Source: Bdellovibrionales bacterium (GTDB lineage Bacteria > Bdellovibrionota > Bdellovibrionia > Bdellovibrionales > UBA1609). From it: DNA of 64,000 nt. The notes beneath the pieces are model-generated. The model did no database searches and was not told the origin of the DNA. It was given only the letters and a program-made list of their open reading frames with translations. This document shows positions 33,028 to 40,016 of this stretch, piece after piece (positions within the stretch are counted from its first letter, which is position 1; each line of letters begins with the position of its first letter). Where the stretch lies: NCBI GenBank assembly GCA_019637855.1, contig JAHBUX010000001.1, positions 789,467 to 853,466 of the forward strand, given 5' to 3'. Both the position numbers and the translations under genes were made by a program.

Positions 33028-34575
33028 ATGTGGAGAACCTCTCGCAGTCCATTTCGTAACGTGGCCCGCCTTCGCACAATCCTGGGTGTGTTGGCGGCGC
33101 ACGGCTTTCACAACGCGGTCACGCGGGTCAAGCTGGGCAACTTTATTTTGGACCGTTTGATCGCCAAAGATCTCGAGCATCTTTCGGCTCCCGAACGCGT
33201 TCGCATGGCCTTTGAACAGCTCGGTCCGACCTTTGTGAAATTGGGACAGCTGCTTGCCACGCGCCCGGATTTGATTCCACTCGAGTATTCACAAGAATTT
33301 CGTAAGCTGCATGATCAGGTGAGTGGTGTTCCCTTTCCCGAGATCGAAGGCATATTGGTGCAGCATTTTGGCGCTCCTTTAAGTGAGATCTTCGCTAGCT
33401 TCGATGAAGTTCCGCTGGCGGCCGCCTCGATTGCGCAAGTGCACCGCGCCCGTTTGAAGGATGGCAGTTCGGTGGTGGTCAAAGTGCAGCGCCCGGGGAT
33501 TGAGCGAATCATTCAAGATGATTTGCAAATTCTGCGCGGATTGGCTGAGTTGGCAAATCGCTATATTCCCGAGATTCGGGTTTACAATCCAAAGGGCATC
33601 ATCGAAGAGTTTGGCCGCTCTATGGAGATGGAGATCAACTTCGTTATTGAAGCCAACAATGTGCGCCGCTTTGCTGCGAATTTTCAAGACGATCCCGATA
33701 TTAAGATCCCCAATGTGTTTTCGGCTTACACGGGCCGCCGTGTTTTGGTTTTAGAGGCTTTAGAGGGCATTCCGCTCAGCCAAAGCGGTGCGCTGAAGCA
33801 AGAGGGCATCGAGCCAGAGGAAATTCTGAAGCGGGGCCTGCGCGCTTATATGAAGATGGTTTACTCGGACGGCCTTTTCCACGGCGATTTGCATGCGGGC
33901 AACGTTCTGCTTCTGCCCAATAACAAATTGGGTCTGATCGATTTTGGCATCGTCGGCCGTTTGAACCGTAAAACTCAAAATGCCATCGCCAATATGTTCC
34001 TGGCTCTTGCCGAAGAGGACTATGATCGCCTGGCATATCTGTACGTGGACCTCGCGCCGTTTACGGAGCGGGTAGATACGGATCAGTTTGCCCGGGACAT
34101 TCGTGATCTGATCGCGCCCTACTTTGGTCTTACTCTTAAGAATGTGAATATGGGGCGAATGCTGATGGATTCGACGGCGGTAGCCGCCCAACACGGTTTG
34201 GTTCTGCCCTCAGAACTGGTTATGTTCTTTAAATCGATGGTGTCGCTTGAGGGCATGGGACGCATGATCCTCAAGGATTTTGATTTCCTGACCTATTCAT
34301 TGGAGTTTGCCAAAGATCTTGTGCACGTGCGTATGGAGCCGAAGCGCATGTTCTCTGATGCGTCCGTAGTGGCGCGCGATATGAATTCGTTAATAAGTAC
34401 ATTGCCGCGTCAACTAAAACAGGTTTTGCGAAAGCTAAATGATCCAGACTTTGCGCTTCAGATTCATACTCGTGATCTGGAGACTCTACGTAAGTCCATT
34501 GACCGCGCTTCATGGATTATTTTTTGGGGTCTGCTGCTTGCCGCACTTACTCTTGGGTTGCTCCTCAGGCCGTGA
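33028..34575 (+). CDS. ubiB: UbiB/ABC1 (AarF) family atypical kinase
   Basis: The 515-residue protein has the family's KxGQ motif in FVKLGQLLATRPDLIP, the Ala-rich AAASIAQVHRA loop, the lysine strand VVVKVQRPG, HGDLHAGN and LIDFGIVG for metal and ATP, and one C-terminal membrane helix (about 495-512). UbiB-type proteins are ATPases needed for quinone synthesis or membrane lipid homeostasis. The family can also serve non-quinone roles, so the symbol is by family. It follows rnr by 43 bp. Confidence 0.9.
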   Translation: MWRTSRSPFRNVARLRTILGVLAAHGFHNAVTRVKLGNFILDRLIAKDLEHLSAPERVRMAFEQLGPTFVKLGQLLATRPDLIPLEYSQEFRKLHDQVSGVPFPEIEGILVQHFGAPLSEIFASFDEVPLAAASIAQVHRARLKDGSSVVVKVQRPGIERIIQDDLQILRGLAELANRYIPEIRVYNPKGIIEEFGRSMEMEINFVIEANNVRRFAANFQDDPDIKIPNVFSAYTGRRVLVLEALEGIPLSQSGALKQEGIEPEEILKRGLRAYMKMVYSDGLFHGDLHAGNVLLLPNNKLGLIDFGIVGRLNRKTQNAIANMFLALAEEDYDRLAYLYVDLAPFTERVDTDQFARDIRDLIAPYFGLTLKNVNMGRMLMDSTAVAAQHGLVLPSELVMFFKSMVSLEGMGRMILKDFDFLTYSLEFAKDLVHVRMEPKRMFSDASVVARDMNSLISTLPRQLKQVLRKLNDPDFALQIHTRDLETLRKSIDRASWIIFWGLLLAALTLGLLLRP

Positions 34576-34621
34576 CAACCTTAATATAAGCGAAGAATCT
34601 CCACTCATTAAGGCGGCATGT

Positions 34622-35059
34622 ATGTTCCCGGTAGATTCCAAAATTCTCATCGTCGATGATTCGAGCTTCGCGCGCACGATTTTGAAGAACTCTCTTCGCG
34701 AGATGAAGTATTGGAAGATTTTAGAGGCTCAAGATAGCAAGTCCGCGCAGGACGTTTTGGTTGAGGCGGGCCAGATCGCCGACCCCGTTCATTTGGTGAT
34801 TGCAGATATTCATATGCCCGAGTATTCGGGGCTCCAGCTGCTCAAATGGATTCGTGAACGTGAGGGGTTTAAGAGTTTACCGGTGATAATCCTGACCTCC
34901 TCACAGGACAAAGGCGACATATTGGAGGCGGGCAAGCTCGGCGCCAGCCACTTCATTATCAAGCCTTTTGATGCTGAGGCTCTGCGTGATCGCTTGGCGG
35001 CCACCTGGGCTAAGCATGGGCTGAAGTACGTAGAGTCCTTGCCTCGCGCCAATAAATAA
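34622..35059 (+). CDS. CheY-like single-domain response regulator
   Basis: The protein of 145 residues is a lone receiver domain: ILIVDDSSFAR with the acidic pair, the phosphoacceptor in VIADIHMPEYSG, ILTSSQD with the Thr/Ser switch, and FIIKPFD with the invariant Lys. The ATG at 34622 is preferred; the open frame continues back into ubiB without a start signal. No kinase gene is adjacent. It most resembles CheY-type regulators and could feed into the flagellar or chemotaxis circuits encoded elsewhere in the window. Confidence 0.88.
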   Translation: MFPVDSKILIVDDSSFARTILKNSLREMKYWKILEAQDSKSAQDVLVEAGQIADPVHLVIADIHMPEYSGLQLLKWIREREGFKSLPVIILTSSQDKGDILEAGKLGASHFIIKPFDAEALRDRLAATWAKHGLKYVESLPRANK

Positions 35060-35085
35060 ACAGGTGCGGCGCTTCGGCACGCGCT

Positions 35086-35100
35086 GTCTAAACTTTAGAC
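35086..35100. promoter_or_regulatory. 15-bp palindrome upstream of the 3D-domain gene
   Basis: GTCTAAACTTTAGAC is a perfect 7+1+7 palindrome about 57 bp before the ATG at 35158. It looks like a dimeric regulator site; no known box was recognised. Confidence 0.4.
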
Positions 35101-35157
35101 GATTCAATCTAAGCCAGTGCCTTCTCGCAGGAACAGGGGTTGCTCTGCTCCCGGGGT

Positions 35158-35988
35158 ATGAGAGTCATTGTCCGCCTTTTCGTGATTATGAGTCTTGTGA
35201 TTAGCGTCGACGCGCAAGCGGCCCGCACGTCACAAAAAAGGAAGCCTACCGCTCAGAAATCGAGCAAGAGCAAGGCTAAGAAGAACAAGGGTTTTCGAGT
35301 GGCCGGCAAATCTAACCTAAGCAGGAGCTCTCGTAAGACCACGTCAAACAGGAAACCAGTGCAAAAATCCACTAAGGTTGCTGGAGAAATATGTCCTGGC
35401 TCGGCTATGTCCAATTCGATGTACTATCTTCCTAAAGAAGGTGAGACCAGGAACTTCAAAGCTGAAGTGAAAATGCAAGGTTCGGGTATCTTGAAGAACG
35501 GGGATATCATTGACTATCGCGGTAGGGTCTCGCGTACGCCAGGCGACTGCCCCACCACGGTGAATTCGGCGAGCGGAGAATGTCTGTTGCCTTATTTTTC
35601 CATCGCTGCAGATTTGCGCTATCACCGTGCCGGCGACATTATCTATGTTCCCGAAGTGGCCGAGATGAAGTTGAAGGTCAAACTGCCGCCGTCCAATGTC
35701 GAGATCATTCATCCCGGATACTTCGTCGTGCATGATACGGGTGGAGCGATCAAAGGCTCCGATCGTTTCGACTTCTTTACCGGAACCGATAAACCGTTGG
35801 ATAAAGACAATCCTTTTTTGAATATCGGAATGGCCGACAGGAAAAGCTGTAAAAATCATTTCGTGAAACTGGAGCGTAATTCGGACAAAGCCCAACAGGC
35901 GATGGCTCAGATTGAGCGCCTCACCCCCAGTGCTCACATCAGGCTGGCCAGCGACCAATCGAACGACGTAGTCACGGTGGCGCAATGA
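35158..35988 (+). CDS. Secreted 3D-domain protein, putative peptidoglycan lytic enzyme
   Basis: From ATG 35158 the signal peptide is MRVIVRLFVIMSLVISVDAQA; a TTG at 35140 behind AGGGG is an alternative. A basic Ser/Lys/Arg-rich segment of about 60 residues follows. The C-terminal part fits the 3D (three-Asp) domain of MltA- and Rpf-type lytic transglycosylases: FSIAADLRYHRAGDIIYVP, then VVHDTGGAIKGSDRFDFF with the Asp residues of the motif. Four or more Cys suggest disulfides. The basic tail could bind wall polymers. The next gene starts within its stop codon. Confidence 0.75.
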   Translation: MRVIVRLFVIMSLVISVDAQAARTSQKRKPTAQKSSKSKAKKNKGFRVAGKSNLSRSSRKTTSNRKPVQKSTKVAGEICPGSAMSNSMYYLPKEGETRNFKAEVKMQGSGILKNGDIIDYRGRVSRTPGDCPTTVNSASGECLLPYFSIAADLRYHRAGDIIYVPEVAEMKLKVKLPPSNVEIIHPGYFVVHDTGGAIKGSDRFDFFTGTDKPLDKDNPFLNIGMADRKSCKNHFVKLERNSDKAQQAMAQIERLTPSAHIRLASDQSNDVVTVAQ

Positions 35989-36347
35989 TGAGATCACTGC
36001 TGATGACATTGTTGCTGTTTTCGCTCAGCACTTCTGCGACAGAAATTTTTATGATGGATACGGTGGAATTCAAAACTGTGCGCAACGAGAAAGCCAAGCG
36101 CGAATACATAAAGGCGATCTTAGGTCCCTTACGCGCTCTCAAAGTGAAGCAAGGCGATTTTGATGCGACGAAGTCCGATCACCACGAAGTGTATGAGTTG
36201 GTGCTCTCTAGTGAGCGTTGGTCGGAAGTGATGAAGCAAGTCGATGAGCTTTGCCTACAGGCTTCCAATGCCAAATCATGTGTTATCCTGATGAGAGTTC
36301 GCCTCGATACTTTCGATTACATCAAGCGTAATCCACGGCAGAATTGA
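35985..36347 (+). CDS. Small secreted protein of unknown function
   Basis: The 120-residue product has a short signal peptide (MMRSLLMTLLLFSLSTSA) and a helical, charged mature part with Cys residues in ELCLQ and KSCVI. No family was recognised. Its ATG overlaps the stop of the 3D-domain gene, so the two are coupled and may act together on the wall. The gene ends at the edge of the flagellin terminator, convergent with flagellin. Confidence 0.65.
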   Translation: MMRSLLMTLLLFSLSTSATEIFMMDTVEFKTVRNEKAKREYIKAILGPLRALKVKQGDFDATKSDHHEVYELVLSSERWSEVMKQVDELCLQASNAKSCVILMRVRLDTFDYIKRNPRQN

Positions 36348-36376
36348 AAAAGCCCGGCAGTACCAGCCTACCGGGC
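36346..36376 (-). terminator. Terminator of the first flagellin gene
   Basis: A 9-bp stem with one mismatch (36352-36360 with 36368-36376) and, on the minus strand, a TTTTT run directly after it. It lies 32 nt beyond the flagellin stop. Confidence 0.85.
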
Positions 36377-36407
36377 GTCAAAACATTCTAGACTATTGAA
36401 ACAAGAC

Positions 36408-37241
36408 CTAACCCAACAGCTTGAGAGCCACTTGCTGCGCTTGATTCGCTTGGCCCAGTACGGATACACCGGCTTGGGTCAAAATCGAGTTGCGCGTCAG
36501 TTCGGCCGTCTCTTCTGCAACATCGGCGTCACGAATACGCGAGTTGGCAGCGGACAAGTTCTCATGCGCGATCGCCAGGTTCGAGATCGTGGACTGAAGT
36601 CGGTTTTGCATGGCACCGAAGTTGGCGCGCATAGCGTTTACCGAAATCATGGAGTTATCCACGGTTCCCAAGCTCTGCTGAGCTTGCTCTTTGGTGGCCA
36701 AAGACTCGGCAGTGAGTCCAAGGCTTTCCAAAGAGGAGTTGGCGGCCGAAGCATTGAAGCTAATGCGATCTTTGAACGGGTCGTTGTGGGTTCCGACTTG
36801 GATGTCGAAAATCCCGCCCGTACCATTCAAAAGGTCGCGGCCGTTGAACTCAGTGACTTCAGCGATACGCTGAATCTCTGACTTCAATTGTTGGTATTCG
36901 ACGTCGAGAAAGCGTCTCTCCGTCTCACCGACAGTATCTGAAGCCGCTTGCACACCGAGTTCGCGCAAACGAATTAAGATACTCGAGATCTCATTCAAAC
37001 CACCTTCGGCGACTTGAACTAGCGAGACACCGTCTTCGGAGTTTCGCGAGGCTTGTTTCATTCCGCGGATTTGACCCCGCAGATTTTCGCTTATGGCCAA
37101 ACCCGCGGCATCGTCAGCAGCTTGGTTAATTCTGTAACCCGAGCTGAGGCGAGCGAGGGAACGGTCCATCTGCAGACCCGTCCTGCGCAAGCTTTGTTGC
37201 GCATTGATGGACGCCACGTTAGTGGATATCCGTAAAGGCAT
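36408..37241 (-). CDS. fliC: Flagellin
   Basis: The 277-residue flagellin starts MPLRISTNVASINAQQSLRR and ends QANQAQQVALKLLG, the two conserved arms that form the filament core. The middle is short, lacking the large variable domains. There is no Cys. ATG 37241 follows GGAGG at 7 nt. A second AAGGAGG lies 23 nt upstream of the first, abutting another in-frame ATG, which is probably not used. The gene is monocistronic with its own terminator and a sigma-28-like -10. A second, similar flagellin lies 1.7 kb away. Confidence 0.97.
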   Translation of the reverse strand: MPLRISTNVASINAQQSLRRTGLQMDRSLARLSSGYRINQAADDAAGLAISENLRGQIRGMKQASRNSEDGVSLVQVAEGGLNEISSILIRLRELGVQAASDTVGETERRFLDVEYQQLKSEIQRIAEVTEFNGRDLLNGTGGIFDIQVGTHNDPFKDRISFNASAANSSLESLGLTAESLATKEQAQQSLGTVDNSMISVNAMRANFGAMQNRLQSTISNLAIAHENLSAANSRIRDADVAEETAELTRNSILTQAGVSVLGQANQAQQVALKLLG

Positions 37242-37277
37242 TGTTATCCTCCTTGCATTCCACATCCTCCTTGATGC

Positions 37278-37313
37278 GTGCCATCCGTTGGCACAAGGGC
37301 ACGTTCTGTGCCC
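37278..37313 (-). promoter_or_regulatory. Tandem hairpins in the leader of the first flagellin gene
   Basis: Two perfect stems follow each other: GTGCC/GGCAC (37278-37294) and GGGCAC/GTGCCC (37297-37313). They sit between the presumed promoter and the ribosome binding site, which stays free, so they would more likely stabilise the message than block translation. Confidence 0.4.
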
Positions 37314-37339
37314 CAATTGTTATTTCGCTTCTATGTCTC

Positions 37340-37366
37340 AGATCGGCAATTCTTGCCGTCAAAATG
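37340..37366 (-). promoter_or_regulatory. Sigma-28-like promoter candidate, first flagellin gene
   Basis: Reading on the minus strand, GCCGATCT (37347-37340) matches six of eight bases of the flagellar -10 GCCGATAA. The -35 region is poor (ATTT near 37365-37362). The same GCCGATC lies upstream of the second flagellin gene. The rest of the 292-bp gap to the next gene holds the leader hairpins and no open frame that looks real. Confidence 0.45.
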
Positions 37367-37533
37367 AGACGGTCCAGTGCCAGAATGAGAAATTCTGGTC
37401 CTTGGTTTGAGACGTTTCTTCCTCTGAGGCGTCGATCTGTCAGGCGATTCGACTAGTTGGTGGACGGGTGAGTGAACGCTGGAAAGCAAGATGCTCGGGG
37501 CTGGGTGCGGGGTTTGCTCCTCTTAATTCTCGA

Positions 37534-38139
37534 ATGAAGACTCTGATGATGTCTCTTATTAGCGCACTGGTGTGGATCTCGCCGCAGGCTTCGGCGGCGC
37601 AGTCGGTGTCACTACGTATTGTGCTGATTTCAGAGACTCCCACTGGACCTGTGGTGCCGACGCCGGTGGATGAGGAAGAGGTGCGTGCAGAGCCCTCAGC
37701 GCCGGAAGTCGTGTCCACGCGTATTGAGCGCCGGGCGAATAAAGCCATAAAGGCGAAGAAGATTGTCGCGGTACCTAAGAAGGTCACGGTTAAACGAGGT
37801 ATAGCTTCATCTCCTGTTCCCGTTGCTAAGCCTAAGTCTGTGAAACCTGTTCCAAGATTGCTCGAGGTTTCCCCTCGTACCAATAGCGATATCAATTTCA
37901 ACGGTTTGATCGACAGCAGCGGTCGGCATAAAAAAGGTTTAGAAAAGCGCATCAAGGTGAAAACCGCTGATCAGCATAACGAAGCCGGTGAAGTGGCCGA
38001 GTTTGATTTTGACGATGTGAATGTGCAATGGGAACCGCAGGCCGAACCGATGAGAACCAGAGAGCCCGCCGCCGCAGCTCCGTCACGAGCTGCGACCTCT
38101 GGGCAAATGAATTTACAATTGCGGCCTAAAGGCAAATAG
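37534..38139 (+). CDS. Secreted Pro/Lys/Val-rich protein of unknown function
   Basis: From ATG 37534 the 201-residue product has a signal peptide (MKTLMMSLISALVWISPQASA). A GTG at 37468 would put 22 residues before it. The mature chain is low complexity: alternating Pro-Val-Lys and Ala stretches (about 35-125), then an acidic stretch (EVAEFDFDDVNVQWEP) and a basic end. It appears largely disordered, like a linker or wall-binding protein. It lies between the two flagellin genes on the opposite strand, convergent with bcp. No family was recognised. Confidence 0.6.
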   Translation: MKTLMMSLISALVWISPQASAAQSVSLRIVLISETPTGPVVPTPVDEEEVRAEPSAPEVVSTRIERRANKAIKAKKIVAVPKKVTVKRGIASSPVPVAKPKSVKPVPRLLEVSPRTNSDINFNGLIDSSGRHKKGLEKRIKVKTADQHNEAGEVAEFDFDDVNVQWEPQAEPMRTREPAAAAPSRAATSGQMNLQLRPKGK

Positions 38140-38153
38140 CAAGTTAGTGCAGT

Positions 38154-38615
38154 TTAGTTCTTGTCCATCTCGGCCAAATCGCGCAGCAAAACCTCTTCAT
38201 GTCCTTGCGGTGAAACGTTCTCATACACTTTACGTACAATGCCCTTACCATCGACAACAAACGTGGTGCGGTTCCAATACATCGTGCCTTTGTATTCGCT
38301 TTGCTCAACGCCCGCGGCCTTGAGCAGTTTTTTGTCGGGATCGGCTAAGAGGTCAATCGTGAATGAGTATTTGGTGCAGAAGTCTTTATGTGAAGCTACG
38401 TCATCCTCACTCAAGCCTACGATGTTCACGCCCAGGCGATCGAACGCTGATTTTTGCGCGGTAAACGATTTGCCCTGAATCGTGCAGCCCGGGGTGTCGT
38501 CCTTTGGATACACATACAGCACCAGCCACTGGCCTGCGTAGTCCTTCAACGTCTTTGTCTTGCCGTCTTGATTCTGTAACTGAAAGTCAGGAAACTTATC
38601 GCCGGTTTTCAACAT
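38154..38615 (-). CDS. bcp: Thioredoxin-dependent peroxiredoxin, Bcp type
   Basis: ATG 38615, 5 nt after GGAGG, gives a 153-residue peroxiredoxin that reduces hydroperoxides. The active-site segment YPKDDTPGCT holds the peroxidatic Cys44, and FDRLGVNIVGLSED follows. E. coli Bcp has a resolving Cys five residues later; here that position is Lys49, so the enzyme must use another Cys (Cys80 is the candidate) or an external thiol. A large inverted repeat lies 69 nt upstream of its start. Confidence 0.93.
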   Translation of the reverse strand: MLKTGDKFPDFQLQNQDGKTKTLKDYAGQWLVLYVYPKDDTPGCTIQGKSFTAQKSAFDRLGVNIVGLSEDDVASHKDFCTKYSFTIDLLADPDKKLLKAAGVEQSEYKGTMYWNRTTFVVDGKGIVRKVYENVSPQGHEEVLLRDLAEMDKN

Positions 38616-38683
38616 AAGGCCTCCTTTGGCTGCCTTCGAATTCATTCCCAAATCGATCTTTAAGCAACAGATAGGTAGGCGCA

Positions 38684-38776
38684 TTAAAAGGTACCAGCTT
38701 CCTTTCCGATTTCCGGAAAGAACGCGCCAATAGCGCGTTCTTTCCGGAAATCGGAAAGGAAGCTGGTACCTTTTAA
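38684..38776. repeat. Perfect 44-bp inverted repeat with 5-nt loop
   Basis: Arms 38684-38727 and 38733-38776 are exact reverse complements over 44 bases; the loop is CAATA. Small palindromes lie inside each arm (GGTACC, TTCCGGAA, GCGC). It is far longer than a terminator stem, has no T tract on either side, and encodes no protein. It could be a MITE-like element, a processing site for double-strand RNase, or a protein-binding cruciform. Confidence 0.95.
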
Positions 38777-38819
38777 AAATCGGATTGAGACGTCGATCGA
38801 GAAGGCCTCTCGAGACGAG

Positions 38820-38848
38820 AAAAAATGGGGGAGGGTTGGCCTCCCCCA
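38820..38848 (-). terminator. Terminator of the second flagellin gene
   Basis: A perfect 9-bp G-C-rich stem (38826-38834 with 38840-38848, loop GTTGG) followed on the minus strand by six T residues (38825-38820). It lies about 130 nt after the flagellin stop. Confidence 0.88.
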
Positions 38849-38980
38849 AGTCGCAGGAAACTAATTAACGAATCTAGTCGCGTCCGAGTTGAACCCGGGG
38901 TGGATATGCCATCCATGGCACATCCTTGTGAGCTAAAGACCATTGAACCAAGACATTTAACTAGGCGTCAGAGAGACGCC

Positions 38981-39826
38981 TTAGCTAAACGTTTTGTTCA
39001 GCAGGCCGAGCGCTGTCTGAGCGGTCTGGTTCGCTTGAGCCAGTACGCTTGTACCCGCGTTCAACAAGATGTTGTTGCGAGTCAGTTCAGCAGTCTCTTC
39101 AGCAACATCCACATCGCGAATACGCGAGTTGGCGGCTGACATGTTCTCCACGCTGACAGCAAGGTTGCTGATCGTGGATTGCAAACGGTTTTGAATCGCA
39201 CCAAAGTCTGCGCGCATAGCGGAGACGGAGACGATCGCTTGATCGATGGCAGACAGCGTGTTTTGGGCCGACGCCTTATCTGCAACCGAGGTCAAGTTCA
39301 CGCCCAACGCCGCGGAGTTCGCGTCGGCTTTGGAAGCGTCGAATGACAGACGGTCAATATTTGGATCGTTCCGCGTTCCCACTTGGAAATCGAGGATGGA
39401 TCCGGTACCGCTGAGCAATTGCGTGCCGTTGAATTCCGTTCCATCGGCGATACGGTCAATCTCGGAGACGAGTTGATCGTATTCGACGTTTAGGAACTGG
39501 CGTTCTACGGGGCCGATCGTATCTGAAGCGGCCTGTACGCTGAGTTCGCGCAGTCGGATTAAGATGGAGCTGATCTCGTTCAAGCTGCCTTCAGCAACTT
39601 GCACAAGGGACACGCCATCGCTTGCGTTTCTTGAGGCTTGCTTAAGACCGCGGATCTGCGCTCTTAAGTTTTCTGAGATCGCCAAGCCGGCAGCATCGTC
39701 ACCCGCGCGGTTGATACGATATCCTGAGCTCAAACGCTCAAGACTCTTATCCAAACCGAGCTTCGTGCCCATCAAATTCCTTTGGGCATTAAGTGAAGCC
39801 GTATTGGTATTAATACGTAAACCCAT
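38981..39826 (-). CDS. fliC: Flagellin (second copy)
   Basis: The 281-residue flagellin starts MGLRINTNTASLNAQRNLMG and has the SSGYRINRAGDDAAGLAISENLR block and a C-terminal arm ending LGLLNKTFS. It is close to the first flagellin along its length (shared VSLVQVAEGxLNEISSILIRL) but differs in the middle and end, so the filament may contain both. ATG 39826 follows AAGGAGG. A good sigma-28-like promoter and a heavily folded leader precede it. Confidence 0.97.
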   Translation of the reverse strand: MGLRINTNTASLNAQRNLMGTKLGLDKSLERLSSGYRINRAGDDAAGLAISENLRAQIRGLKQASRNASDGVSLVQVAEGSLNEISSILIRLRELSVQAASDTIGPVERQFLNVEYDQLVSEIDRIADGTEFNGTQLLSGTGSILDFQVGTRNDPNIDRLSFDASKADANSAALGVNLTSVADKASAQNTLSAIDQAIVSVSAMRADFGAIQNRLQSTISNLAVSVENMSAANSRIRDVDVAEETAELTRNNILLNAGTSVLAQANQTAQTALGLLNKTFS

Positions 39827-39847
39827 TTTACTTCCTCCTTGAAGATT

Positions 39848-39891
39848 CGGGCATCGTTCCTTGATGCCCGCGGATCACATCATGCGATCCG
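39848..39891 (-). promoter_or_regulatory. Tandem hairpins in the leader of the second flagellin gene
   Basis: A perfect 8-bp stem (39848-39855 with 39863-39870) is followed directly by a 6-bp stem (39871-39876 with 39886-39891). Position and spacing resemble the pair in the first flagellin leader, although sequence differs. The ribosome binding site is outside. Confidence 0.45.
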
Positions 39892-39900
39892 GTAGGGTTA

Positions 39901-39943
39901 TTACCTGTCAGGTAACTGATCGGCTTCTCAATTTGAGACATGA
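39901..39943 (-). promoter_or_regulatory. Sigma-28-like promoter with a palindrome at the start site, second flagellin gene
   Basis: On the minus strand TCAT (39943-39940), 15 nt, GCCGATCA (39924-39917) matches the flagellar promoter TAAA-N15-GCCGATAA in spacing and seven of eight -10 bases. Directly downstream, TTACCTGTCAGGTAA (39901-39915) is a perfect 7+1+7 palindrome that would cover the transcription start, as expected of a repressor site. Confidence 0.55.
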
Positions 39944-39991
39944 GGGGTGATTTGTGGTTTTCCACAAATCTGGGCCTTGGGCTGGAAAGGC

Positions 39992-40016
39992 AAAAAGCCC
40001 GCAGGAGGCGAGCTTT
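39992..40016 (-). terminator. Terminator overlapping the stop of the TMTC-like gene
   Basis: A 9-bp stem with one G-U pair (39994-40002 with 40008-40016) followed on the minus strand by TTTTT. The stop codon of the TMTC-like gene lies inside its 5' arm. Confidence 0.7.

Larger units (their letters stand above)
38616..38980. other. 365-bp gap between bcp and the second flagellin gene
   Basis: No gene is seen. From bcp outward it holds the bcp ribosome binding site, 69 bp of plain sequence without a convincing promoter, a 93-bp perfect inverted repeat, the flagellin terminator, and about 130 bp downstream of the flagellin stop with no recognisable feature. Confidence 0.7.
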
